NCBI GenBank assembly: GCA_900547595.1
Contig: URHE01000004.1
Span: forward strand, 7,290 to 71,289
Reading direction: 5' to 3'
Length of the DNA stretch: 64,000 nt
From: an uncultured Desulfovibrio sp.
Lineage (GTDB): Bacteria > Desulfobacterota > Desulfovibrionia > Desulfovibrionales > Desulfovibrionaceae
Shown here: piece after piece, positions 51,124-59,575 of the stretch
Layout of the letters: every line of letters starts with the position of its first letter
How positions within the stretch are numbered: position 1 is the first letter of the stretch
Translations under genes and position numbers: made by a program
The notes under the pieces: model-generated
What the model was told of the DNA's origin: nothing
Database searches by the model: none
The model's input: the letters and a program-made list of their open reading frames with translations, nothing else

Positions 51124-54066
51124 TCAGGAAGCGCAGAGGGACGCGCAGGGACACCAGCGGCAATGGACATCCGGACGGCCCTCAAACCTGGGGGAGCGCT
51201 CCATGTGCCGAAGCAGGAGTGCAAGCGCCACACCGCAGCCGGAGCGGGCGGCCTTCAGTTCCTCGCCCGCAAGACCGTCAAAAAGCGGGTGTTCTTCGCC
51301 CTTGCAGCGAAGCTCCACCAGGGCGGCATCCCCCACGGCATCCCCCTCCCGCGTTTCCAGCATGGCCACATAGGCCGGAAGCTGCATGCTTGGCAGCCGC
51401 TCGCGCAGGGCTTCAAAACCCGTTTCCAGACGCGCCAGCGTGTCCGCATCCGGAAGCCCGCGGGGTCCCGTGCTGTCGGCCAGCGCGCAGACAGCGGCGG
51501 CTTCGGCGAAGAAGGCGCTGTCGCCCCAGAGGGTGTAATCATGTTTCCTGATGCCGCCGGTCTTGTAATCCAGCACATGCAACAGGCCATCACGGCGATC
51601 GATGCGGTCAAGGATGCCGGTGAAGGAATAGGGGCGTCCCGCCAGGGAAAGCCGGGCATCGATGCGTTGTTCCAGGGCGACGATGCGGGTCTCCTCGGGC
51701 TGGTGTTCAAGAAACTCCCGCAGGCGCACGGGAACCGCGGCTTCAAGCATGAGGCACGCATCCGCAGGGAGCAGATCGCGCAGCCGCGCCTCGTCAAAGG
51801 CTTCTTGAAAACAGGCAAGGGCCCTGTCCTGCGTGATGTCGCCCCTGCATACCTTTTTGCCGAGATACGGCGCATACAGCGCGCGCAAGGCGGCGTGAAG
51901 GCAGGTGCCCACGGCGGCGGGGTCATCGCCTTCATTCACTTCCTGCCGGGGCCTGAGGCGGCACAGGTTTTCCCAGACAAAACGCAGGGGACAGCGCAGA
52001 TAGACATCAAGCCTGCTGGCGGAGAGCGGTCGCCGCAAAAAGGCGGCCATGGCCGCGTCCAGCTGCGGCGTGCGAAGCAGGGACCTGGCTTCTCCGGGCG
52101 ACTGGCGCACTTCGCAGGTTGCCACGCGCAGGGGGGGCGCTCCCGGCACCAGCAGGCTGTTATTTTGTTGCTCAACATCCCAGAGAAGTTCTTCCACAAA
52201 ACGGCTGCGGAGCTTTTTGCCGTCAAAAAGCGCGGAGTGGCTCACCCCTTCCTGCCAGTAAAAATACGCTTCGCGGGCACCCGCGCAAAGCCTGCGCAGC
52301 GTATATGCCGCCACGCGTTCACGGCGGCGCGCGTCCGGCAGGCCAAGCACCGCGCGGAGAGAATCCGGCAGAAGCGCATCCTGACCGGGGTTGCCGGGCA
52401 ACACATCGTCTGTCGCGTCCACGATGAACACCCGGTCAAAATGCAGCAGGCGCGTTTCAAGCATGCCCAGCACCTGGACACCCACAAGAGGATCCGCCTC
52501 AAAGGGAATGCGTTCGCGCTCCAGCAACTGACGGGCAAGGCCATACAGCAGTGACGGTGGAAAAACTTCGGACGCCAGGGCATTTTGCCGCAACTGCGGC
52601 GCCACATGCCGCATGAGCCGGAACAGCGCTTCCGCATCCAGGGGAAAACGGCGCCAGATGTCGCCGCCATGCGCAGTCAGAAAACCATGGATATTGCCAA
52701 GCCATGTCCCGAGCCCGGCGGTGGTCTCCACACCGTCGAGGGCGTCAATGACCACGGCAACGCACCGCTCCAGAAGGGCGGCGAGGGGCGGCGGCAACTG
52801 CTGCCGGCAGTCGGCAACGCAGGCGGGAAGGTCCACATATCTGCTTCCCTGGCGGATGAGCGTCTCCAAACGGCGCAGGCCGTCGCGCAAGACGAGGGTT
52901 TCTCCCTCCTCCGTCCGGGTCTGGAGCATGTTCAGGTAGGGATGCCGCAGGACATGGAGCAGGGCGCGCCAGTGATACCGGCCATCTCCGGCGCGGCTTT
53001 CCTCCAGCCGGAAGAGGGCATCCACAAGACGAAACAGCGGCGAACGCGCAAGTGGATACCCCATGGAAACATTGACGTCCTTTTCCGGCAAATGGTGCAA
53101 CACCGGCATGAGCAGTGCGCTGTCCGTCAGGACGACCGCCGTGGAGGCTGCGCCGCCGCGTCCCAGGTCTGTGCCGAGGGCCTCCAGTTGCGAATGGAGG
53201 TCATACCCGGCGAAAAATTCCAGATGCGGCTTGTGGCGCGCCTCATTTTCAGAAAGGGGAACCGCCGCTTCCGCGCGCGCGCGCCAGCGGCGCATCCAGG
53301 CGGCCTGTTCCGCGCAGGACCAGTGCGGGCCCCCGGCTTCCAGCAGGCCGGGATCGGTATGCAGACAAATCCTGGCCCCGGCCCGCCACAGGGACCGGAG
53401 CAGCGTCTCTTCCGTCCCGCTCAGAACGGAAAATCCGGCGATGAATACGGGGCGATCCTCGGCGGGCAGCAGAAGCGGCGGGATTTCGGAGGCTCCCCGC
53501 GCGGCCAGAAACTGTTCAAGGCCGGGGGTCGTCCAGCCGCGTTCCTCCAGCAGCTGGCGCCATGCGCGGCCTATCCTGCCCATCGCTCCCAGCAGGGCGG
53601 CGGCAGGTGCCGTCACTTCGCCTTCCAGATGGGCCAGGTCCGCGGGCTCCAGCCCATGGGTGAACATTTCTTCCAGAAGCGCCGCCAGACGCAGGCCCCA
53701 CGGCAGGAAACGGGCCATGTCCATGCGCGCGAAACGCGCCTCAAGGGCGGTGTCCTCCCGGGCGAGGTCGCGCACGCATTCGTGCAGAAGCGCCCCCTGA
53801 TCCAGAGGATTGGCGAGGATTTTCGCCCGGCCGCCCATTCCGGCGCGCCACAGCGCGACCAGCTCGCTGAAAGGGAGCGTCCTGGGCAAAAGACCATGAT
53901 AGCCCTGTTCCGCGAATATCCGCACGATATAGCGCCAGGGACGCTGGTGGGGAACCACGATGAGGGCATTGCCCGGACGGCCGCCGCTCAGTCGCTCCAC
54001 GGCAGCCGCAAGGTCCGGCAGAAAGGGGCGCTGCCAGGGAAAGATGAGGAACGGGTGCATGCTCAT
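51124..54066 (-). CDS. AddB-like PD-(D/E)XK nuclease subunit of a helicase-nuclease
   Basis: This is the second subunit of an AddAB-type double-strand-break repair complex. The 980-residue protein has an inactivated helicase-like body with no Walker A (GGRPGNALIVVPH at the expected place), a helicase-like EVFPPSLLYGLARQ region, and a C-terminal RecB-family nuclease with GILDRIDRRDGLLHVLDYKTGG (catalytic Asp and DYK, about residue 829). Cys near 690 (LRCPLRF) and the C-terminal HCRWCPCASLC match the spaced cysteines of the AddB iron-sulfur staple. The ATG at 54066 follows GGAGG by six bases and overlaps the addA stop as ATGA. Divergence makes a specific symbol unsafe. Confidence 0.82.
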   Translation of the reverse strand: MSMHPFLIFPWQRPFLPDLAAAVERLSGGRPGNALIVVPHQRPWRYIVRIFAEQGYHGLLPRTLPFSELVALWRAGMGGRAKILANPLDQGALLHECVRDLAREDTALEARFARMDMARFLPWGLRLAALLEEMFTHGLEPADLAHLEGEVTAPAAALLGAMGRIGRAWRQLLEERGWTTPGLEQFLAARGASEIPPLLLPAEDRPVFIAGFSVLSGTEETLLRSLWRAGARICLHTDPGLLEAGGPHWSCAEQAAWMRRWRARAEAAVPLSENEARHKPHLEFFAGYDLHSQLEALGTDLGRGGAASTAVVLTDSALLMPVLHHLPEKDVNVSMGYPLARSPLFRLVDALFRLEESRAGDGRYHWRALLHVLRHPYLNMLQTRTEEGETLVLRDGLRRLETLIRQGSRYVDLPACVADCRQQLPPPLAALLERCVAVVIDALDGVETTAGLGTWLGNIHGFLTAHGGDIWRRFPLDAEALFRLMRHVAPQLRQNALASEVFPPSLLYGLARQLLERERIPFEADPLVGVQVLGMLETRLLHFDRVFIVDATDDVLPGNPGQDALLPDSLRAVLGLPDARRRERVAAYTLRRLCAGAREAYFYWQEGVSHSALFDGKKLRSRFVEELLWDVEQQNNSLLVPGAPPLRVATCEVRQSPGEARSLLRTPQLDAAMAAFLRRPLSASRLDVYLRCPLRFVWENLCRLRPRQEVNEGDDPAAVGTCLHAALRALYAPYLGKKVCRGDITQDRALACFQEAFDEARLRDLLPADACLMLEAAVPVRLREFLEHQPEETRIVALEQRIDARLSLAGRPYSFTGILDRIDRRDGLLHVLDYKTGGIRKHDYTLWGDSAFFAEAAAVCALADSTGPRGLPDADTLARLETGFEALRERLPSMQLPAYVAMLETREGDAVGDAALVELRCKGEEHPLFDGLAGEELKAARSGCGVALALLLRHMERSPRFEGRPDVHCRWCPCASLCAS

Positions 54067-57000
54067 GGGCGCCCTCCGCCATCCACCGGAACGGCGGGCG
54101 CCCCGCATGGCGGAAGCAGCGCGGCACAATCCGGCACGAGCTCCGAAAGCGACGCGCGCGTCACCAGCTGAAAACGCTTGAGGTCAAGATAGACCAGAAG
54201 CCCGCGAATTTCTCCGCGGTCCGCCCCCTGCAAATTCTCCATATAACGGCGGACCTGACGCGCATGCCCGGGGTCCGGCCGGCCGCTCTTGTAATCAATG
54301 ATCAGCGTTCCCCAGGGTTCGCGCACCAGCAGGTCGAGCCGGAGCAGGCTGCCATCCGCCGCCAGCAGTGGCTGCTCCGGACGTCCGCGCGAAAGCCAGT
54401 CTGCGGCCTGGGGCAGCGCGGCGAACCAGGCAAGCGCGTCAACAAGGCCGGTCCGGAACGCGGTATCCGCCGGGGGGGGCACTTCGCTGCGCGCAAGGGC
54501 GTCGTCCACGGCGGCTTCGGCATCCCGGCGGGCGTTTCCGGAACAGCACAGGCGCTCAAGACATCCATGGAGGAGCGTACCGCGATCTTCCGGCCGAAAT
54601 ATCTCCGCAGAGACCGGATTGCGGAAAATCCTCAGCCGGGGCAGCCACTGCATGGGCCGCCAGGCTTCAACGCTCTCTTCCGGCATGGGGGCGTTACCGT
54701 CCTCAGGGGAGGCGGCGGGGGAAGCGGCACACGGAGTGGGGGGAGCCGCGCGTTCCGGGGCTTCGGCGTCCCCGGGGCCGTTCCCTGCCGCACCGGGGCG
54801 CACCGGCGCCCCGGGCGGAACGCCAAGCGCGAACGGGGGGGCCAATTCCGCGCGATCCCACAGGGAATCCAGTGTTTTGCCGAGTGAGGCAAGTTTCTCC
54901 AGAGCAGGCGTGCCGGTACGAAAAATATGCAGTTCGTCCCTGGCGCGGGTGAATGCCACATAGAGCAGGTTCAGCGCTTCGCACGCCTGCGCCGCCAGGT
55001 GTTCGTAATGGCTGGCGCCGCAGACCCTCCCGCCGGGCACGGCCAGTCGCAAGCCCTCATATTCGATCACTTCCGGATGCCGGGACGGACGGATGGTAAA
55101 ACTCGTCCACGGCACGATCACGCAGGGCGCGGCAAGTCCCTTGGCCTTGTGGATGGTCATGACGCGCACGGCATCCATACCGTTGGGCATGGGCGCCTTT
55201 TCCTCTCCTCCATGACTGCGCCAGTGTTCAAGAAAAGCCCCCAAGGAGGCGAATCCCTTCGCCTCGGCGTATTGCAGGACTTCGAGAAAACGGCGCAGAA
55301 AGGTTCGCTCCGCCGGAAAGCGCGTTTCCGCATCCAGGCGCAGCAGCCATTCCCGCGTGGCGTCATAGGGCGTAAGCAGGACGGACTGCGCATGGAACGG
55401 CGCGAATACCCGTTCCCATATGTCGGGCCATGCGCGCCTGAATCTCTGGAATAACGGCCCTGTGCCCGCTTCCGCGCACCAGTCGTGAAGTTCTTCCCAC
55501 AGTATCCCGCCGGCCAGAGGATGGCCGAGGACGAGCGATCCCGTGAGCGTGGTCCAGAACGCGACATCGTCCTCCGGCGTGTCCAGAAAATCGAGAAAGG
55601 CCACGATCTGCGTGATGAGCGGATGCTCGGAAAGCAGCAGGCTGTTTTCCGTGATGACGGGAATGCCTTCGCGAACAAGAGCCTCGGCCACGAGCCGGCC
55701 GTTCTCATTGCTCCGCACAAGGACAAGGATGTCCGAAAGGGGGCGGCGCGGCATGATGTCCTCGCGCAAGAGTTCGCAAAGCCGGCGAAGGACGGCTTCG
55801 CGCAGTTCGTCCGCACATGAGGCGTCAATGCGCTCCGCATGGACGAAACCGCCGCTGTTTTCCCCATGGGGGGGGCATTTCTGGGCGGCCCCGGCAAAGG
55901 CTCCACAGAGGCGCCGCACCGCGGCGTCCATTTGCGGCGGCGGCATGTCCGGCACAAGCGCCCCCAGTATCTCCCGCGCGCACTCCTCCTGCGCCAGGGA
56001 AGAAAAAACGCTGTTATTATGCGCCACGATCCGTTCCCGGCTGCGATGGTTGTAGGGCAGTTCCCATGTGCTGGAACGGGTCAGCCGGGTAAGCTCCCCA
56101 TCTTTCAGGACGGCATTGAACAGGGCCGGATCGCCGCCCCGCCAGCTGTAGATGGATTGCTTGACATCCCCCACCCAGGTGAGGGAACCGCCGCGCGCAA
56201 GGGCGTCCGCAACGAGGGGGCGCAGGGTTTGCCACTGTTCGCGGCTCGTGTCCTGAAATTCGTCCACAAGAAAATGCGTGAGCCGGGAACCGAGCCTGCA
56301 AAGCGCATCCGGAACGCCATGGTCGCCGGAAAGCGAATCCGCTGCCCAGCGGGGGATGAGGACTCCGGGTATCCAGCCTTCCTGTTCCCGATTGAGGAGG
56401 AACGCCTCCACAAGCGTTTGCGCCAGACGGACAAACGGGAGCAGCCCAAGCGCGGGGAGCAGGCGCTCACGGCATTCCCGGCAGTGGCGCGCCGCTTCGA
56501 CAAAATGCGCGTGCGCATTCACCACGGAAGCGGGCACCGGACATTTTTTAAGAAAGAGCGCCGCGGCATCCTCTGTGGCGGCGGTACGCGAGCCACAGCT
56601 TTCAAAACTCCCGGCGGCAATGGCCGAAACGACGTTCCTGGCGGGTTTTTTCCAGGTAATCCCCGCGGCCCCGGCCACGTCAAGGAACTGTCGCGCCGCC
56701 GCGCACGCTGCTCTCTGAGAATCTTCAAGTTTAACTTTAATTTCTGTTTCGGAAGCAAGATTCTCCAGGCGTCCCCGCAGGACATCATCAATGACCAGAC
56801 GAAGCGGCTGCCGGAGCTTTTCGCCCACAAGAAAGCCCCTGCTGTCGCTCCTGAGCGCCAGGGCGCGGCAGGCGGAGCGCACCAGATCGCGCATGGCCGC
56901 ATCTTCCCGCCAGGCGTGTTCAAGCACCAGGTCATAGTAGGGGGTGAGCGCCTCTTCCGTGGCAAAGGCTGGTTCAAAATCCGGTGGCAGGCCGAGGTCA

Positions 57001-57389
57001 AGGGCGGCGGAACGGACGATGAGATGGAGAAGGCTGTCAATGGTCCGGATATTGAGCGAACTCATGTCGCGCAGGACGGCGTCCACCCATCGGCGCGCTT
57101 CCGGGGGGGAAAACGGCACGCCGTCATCAGGATTTCCGAGCGCCGCTTCCTTCAGGCGCCGCAGGACGCGCTCGCGCATTTCGGTTGCGGCGGCGTTGGT
57201 GAAGGTAATGGCGATAATGTCGCCCCAGGCGTGGGCGCCGGGGACAAGCGCGCATCCCGCCGATGGCCTGCCGCCGTCAGGGCCGCACTCGGCGAGGCGT
57301 TCAAGAAAACGCCGCGTCAGCTCCCAGGTTTTTCCCGAGCCGGCGGACGCCTGTATCCGGCAAAGCCCGAAGTTGCCGTCGGGCTTCAT
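54063..57389 (-). CDS. AddA/RecB-like UvrD-family helicase-nuclease
   Basis: This is an SF1A helicase with a C-terminal nuclease, the motor of an AddAB-type complex that processes DNA ends for RecA. The 1108-residue protein has Walker A ASAGSGKT at 14-21, motif Ia ITFTNAAATEMRERV, motif II VDEFQDTS near 372, motif III VGDVKQSIYSWRGGD near 403, MTIHKAKGLAAPCVIVP (motif V), LLYVAFTRARDEL (motif VI, near 808) and a PD-(D/E)XK domain ending LRLDLLVREPWGTLIIDYKSG (about 1030). The ATG at 57389 overlaps the phosphofructokinase TGA as ATGA. The frame further upstream is antisense-like noise within pfk. Confidence 0.9.
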   Translation of the reverse strand: MKPDGNFGLCRIQASAGSGKTWELTRRFLERLAECGPDGGRPSAGCALVPGAHAWGDIIAITFTNAAATEMRERVLRRLKEAALGNPDDGVPFSPPEARRWVDAVLRDMSSLNIRTIDSLLHLIVRSAALDLGLPPDFEPAFATEEALTPYYDLVLEHAWREDAAMRDLVRSACRALALRSDSRGFLVGEKLRQPLRLVIDDVLRGRLENLASETEIKVKLEDSQRAACAAARQFLDVAGAAGITWKKPARNVVSAIAAGSFESCGSRTAATEDAAALFLKKCPVPASVVNAHAHFVEAARHCRECRERLLPALGLLPFVRLAQTLVEAFLLNREQEGWIPGVLIPRWAADSLSGDHGVPDALCRLGSRLTHFLVDEFQDTSREQWQTLRPLVADALARGGSLTWVGDVKQSIYSWRGGDPALFNAVLKDGELTRLTRSSTWELPYNHRSRERIVAHNNSVFSSLAQEECAREILGALVPDMPPPQMDAAVRRLCGAFAGAAQKCPPHGENSGGFVHAERIDASCADELREAVLRRLCELLREDIMPRRPLSDILVLVRSNENGRLVAEALVREGIPVITENSLLLSEHPLITQIVAFLDFLDTPEDDVAFWTTLTGSLVLGHPLAGGILWEELHDWCAEAGTGPLFQRFRRAWPDIWERVFAPFHAQSVLLTPYDATREWLLRLDAETRFPAERTFLRRFLEVLQYAEAKGFASLGAFLEHWRSHGGEEKAPMPNGMDAVRVMTIHKAKGLAAPCVIVPWTSFTIRPSRHPEVIEYEGLRLAVPGGRVCGASHYEHLAAQACEALNLLYVAFTRARDELHIFRTGTPALEKLASLGKTLDSLWDRAELAPPFALGVPPGAPVRPGAAGNGPGDAEAPERAAPPTPCAASPAASPEDGNAPMPEESVEAWRPMQWLPRLRIFRNPVSAEIFRPEDRGTLLHGCLERLCCSGNARRDAEAAVDDALARSEVPPPADTAFRTGLVDALAWFAALPQAADWLSRGRPEQPLLAADGSLLRLDLLVREPWGTLIIDYKSGRPDPGHARQVRRYMENLQGADRGEIRGLLVYLDLKRFQLVTRASLSELVPDCAALLPPCGAPAVPVDGGGRP

Positions 57390-58690
57390 GCCGGTGGGAG
57401 CATGCCCTTGAGCATGCCCTGGCCGGTGGATTCCAGCACCGCGCGCCAGAGATCGGAATAAATGTTCAACCGGCGCCGCGTGCGGGTCACAAGCTGGAGC
57501 GGAAGATGGACATAGCGCTCCTGTATCTTGCCCACCACCATCTCCGTGCGCCCGGCCATGGCCGCATGCACCGCGTATTGGCCGAGAAAACCGCAATAGA
57601 CCTTGTCGCCCGCCTGGGCGGCCACGGAACGGATGATATAACTGGGGTCGATGTACTTGATGGAATGCTCCATCTTGCGCTCGCGCAGGTAGCGCGAAAT
57701 TTCCATCTTCAGGAGATCGGCCACATTGCCGAGCACCCGGTTGCCGGAAGCGTCCGTTTCCGTGTGGTGCGCGAGGAGATGCTGACCAGCGCCTTCAGCG
57801 GTGACGATAACGCAGTGGCCGCGTTCGCGCAGACGCTCTTCCACGGCGGGGAGCAGGCCGCCGGGGCCTTCAAGGCTGAAGGGGGCCTCGGGAATGAGGA
57901 CGAAATTCACTTCCTTGAGGGCAAGGGTGGACTGGGCCGCGATAAAACCGGATTCCCGCCCCATCAGCTTGACCAGGCCGATGCCGTTGGGCGTGCCGCA
58001 GGCTTCGGTATGGGCGCACTCGATGGCTTCCGTCGCCTTGAATACCGCCGTTTCGAATCCGAAGGACTGAGGAATGAAATTGATGTCGTTATCAATGGTC
58101 TTGGGGATGCCGATGACGGAGATCTTCAGCCCGCGCTTGCGGACTTCGGCACTGATGGCCATGGCCGCCTTCATGGTGCCGTCGCCGCCGATGACGAAAA
58201 GGGCGTTGACATTGCTGCGCTCAAGGGTATCCACGATTTCGTCCGCGGGCTGCGGGCCGCGCGAAGAGCCGAGAATGGTGCCGCCGAAACGATGGATGTC
58301 GGCCACCACCGAGGGCGTCAGTTCCATGGGCGCATGGGCATATTTGGGGATGAACCCTTCAAGGCCGTAGCGGATGCCGATAATGGAAGGAACATGGTAG
58401 GCGTGGTGCGCCTCCATGACGATGGCGCGAATGACGTCGTTGATACCGGGACAGAGGCCGCCGCAGGTGACGATGGCGCACTTGGCGCGCGAGGTGTCAA
58501 AATAGAGCTTGCGCCTCGGGCCGGCCGCCTCGAAGTTCACGCGGCAGGGTTCCGCACTGCCGTCGCCCAGCTCCTCATCTATCACCACCGGAATTTTCTT
58601 GTTGTCGGCCCAGGTGCGGTAGGGGAGCTTTGACTCCAGCTTGCAGGGGCCCAGTGTGGAAATGGTGGTATCCAGCGCGCATTTTTCCAT
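57386..58690 (-). CDS. 6-phosphofructokinase (atypical group, probably ATP-dependent)
   Basis: This kinase phosphorylates fructose-6-phosphate at C1. The 434-residue protein is longer than E. coli PfkA, with an extra N-terminal region of about 65 residues, and resembles the large group containing plant and trypanosome enzymes. Key residues are the GGDGT box (168-172), where Gly in place of Asp favours ATP over pyrophosphate, and PKTIDND (196-202) with Lys197, a position that is Gly in classic ATP enzymes, and the catalytic Asp200. MGRESGFIAA and a C-terminal YIDPSYIIRS complete the site. The donor is therefore predicted ATP but should be measured. It is coupled by ATGA overlap to addA. Confidence 0.88.
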   Translation of the reverse strand: MEKCALDTTISTLGPCKLESKLPYRTWADNKKIPVVIDEELGDGSAEPCRVNFEAAGPRRKLYFDTSRAKCAIVTCGGLCPGINDVIRAIVMEAHHAYHVPSIIGIRYGLEGFIPKYAHAPMELTPSVVADIHRFGGTILGSSRGPQPADEIVDTLERSNVNALFVIGGDGTMKAAMAISAEVRKRGLKISVIGIPKTIDNDINFIPQSFGFETAVFKATEAIECAHTEACGTPNGIGLVKLMGRESGFIAAQSTLALKEVNFVLIPEAPFSLEGPGGLLPAVEERLRERGHCVIVTAEGAGQHLLAHHTETDASGNRVLGNVADLLKMEISRYLRERKMEHSIKYIDPSYIIRSVAAQAGDKVYCGFLGQYAVHAAMAGRTEMVVGKIQERYVHLPLQLVTRTRRRLNIYSDLWRAVLESTGQGMLKGMLPPA

Positions 58691-58707
58691 GGCGTTCCTC
58701 TTTGGGT

Positions 58708-59262
58708 CTAGGCATCGGCGCGTTCCGCCGCCTGTGCGGCCATGGCCGCGATGGCGAGCGCCAGGAAGGCGTCCAGCTCAAGGCCCGCCGCGGCGCATTG
58801 CCGGATATTGTCACGATTGACCGAGGCCGCGAAGGCTTTGTCTTTCATTTTTTTTCTGATGCTCCGGGGTTCCATGCCTTCAAGCCCCGTTGGCCGCATG
58901 CGCGCCGCAGCGGCGATGAGCCCCGTGACCGTCTCACCGCATCGCAGGGCAAAGTCGAGCCGGCTTGCGGGAGCGCAACCGGTCATTTCGCCATTATGGG
59001 CGCGAATGGCGGCAAGGCAGGCCTCCGGCAGCTTTCCGGCGAGCAGGTCCGCGCCGTCAAGGCCGTGGCGCTCGGGATGCCCGGCAGTGGCGGGATAGTC
59101 CACATCGTGCAGCAGCCCGGTAAGCCCCCAGGATTCCTCATCTTCGCCAAAATGGCGCGCCATGGCGCGCAAGACCGCTTCCGACGCCAGGGAATGCTGG
59201 AGCAGGGCCGCGCCCAGTCCCTGCCGCGCCAGGAGTTCCAATGCTTCCGTTCGTGTGATCAT
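58708..59262 (-). CDS. HD domain-containing protein
   Basis: This is a 184-residue stand-alone HD-superfamily protein, probably a metal-dependent phosphohydrolase. The motif is His23 (LLQHSLAS), His52-Asp53 (GLLHDVDYPAT) and a later Asp in LDFALRCGETVTGLI. The HERHG-like stretch HPERHGLDGADLL fits the HDIG pattern. The ATG at 59262 has GAGG upstream; the frame to 59496 covers promoter DNA. It lies 17 bases before the phosphofructokinase gene, so the pair is probably co-transcribed. The substrate is unknown. Confidence 0.82.
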   Translation of the reverse strand: MITRTEALELLARQGLGAALLQHSLASEAVLRAMARHFGEDEESWGLTGLLHDVDYPATAGHPERHGLDGADLLAGKLPEACLAAIRAHNGEMTGCAPASRLDFALRCGETVTGLIAAAARMRPTGLEGMEPRSIRKKMKDKAFAASVNRDNIRQCAAAGLELDAFLALAIAAMAAQAAERADA

Positions 59263-59284
59263 GGCATCCTCACCTGAAAATATC

Positions 59285-59313
59285 AGTCTACGGCAGCAAA
59301 GGGGGCTTGACAA
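59285..59313 (-). promoter_or_regulatory. Promoter for the HD-pfk-addA-addB unit
   Basis: On the minus strand TTGTCA (59313-59308), a 17-base spacer and TAGACT (59290-59285) lie about 23 bases before the HD-protein ATG. Confidence 0.5.
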
Positions 59314-59447
59314 GTACAACGCAACGTCCGCGGCCGGGCGCCCCGACTTCCGGTTGACAGGCGCCGCGATATGGTCGAAATATATCCATTCAGTTCCGGC
59401 ACGCTGGACAAGGTGCCGATTCTCCTGTGTCTGATTGCAAAAATTCT

Positions 59448-59562
59448 GCAAAGACTTTTGCAGGATCATTTGCGGAAAACATGGTTTTTCGCTCACTTAC
59501 GGTGGCTATCCGCCGCAAACCCCTTACGGGTTTTGTAGTGTCCGCTTTTGCAGGCAGACACT
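59448..59562 (+). promoter_or_regulatory. Structured 5' leader of ricT-metG (possible cis-regulatory RNA)
   Basis: Successive hairpins can form on the plus strand: CTGCAAA/TTTTGCAG (about 59448-59465); CGGTGG/CCGCCG around CTAT (59500-59515); AAACCC/GGGTTT with a 5-base loop then TTTTG (59517-59533), which looks like a weak terminator; and AGTGTC/GACACT (59537-59562). The last ends 13 bases before the ricT start, with no clear SD between. No known riboswitch class is recognised. Confidence 0.35.
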
Positions 59563-59575
59563 GGCATATCACGAC

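Larger units (their letters stand above)
59263..59575. other. Divergent intergenic region with structured leader upstream of ricT
   Basis: No gene is supported in these 313 bases. The left part holds a minus-strand promoter for the HD-pfk-addAB unit. The right part (about 59440-59565) holds several possible RNA hairpins read on the plus strand, described separately. Confidence 0.6.
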
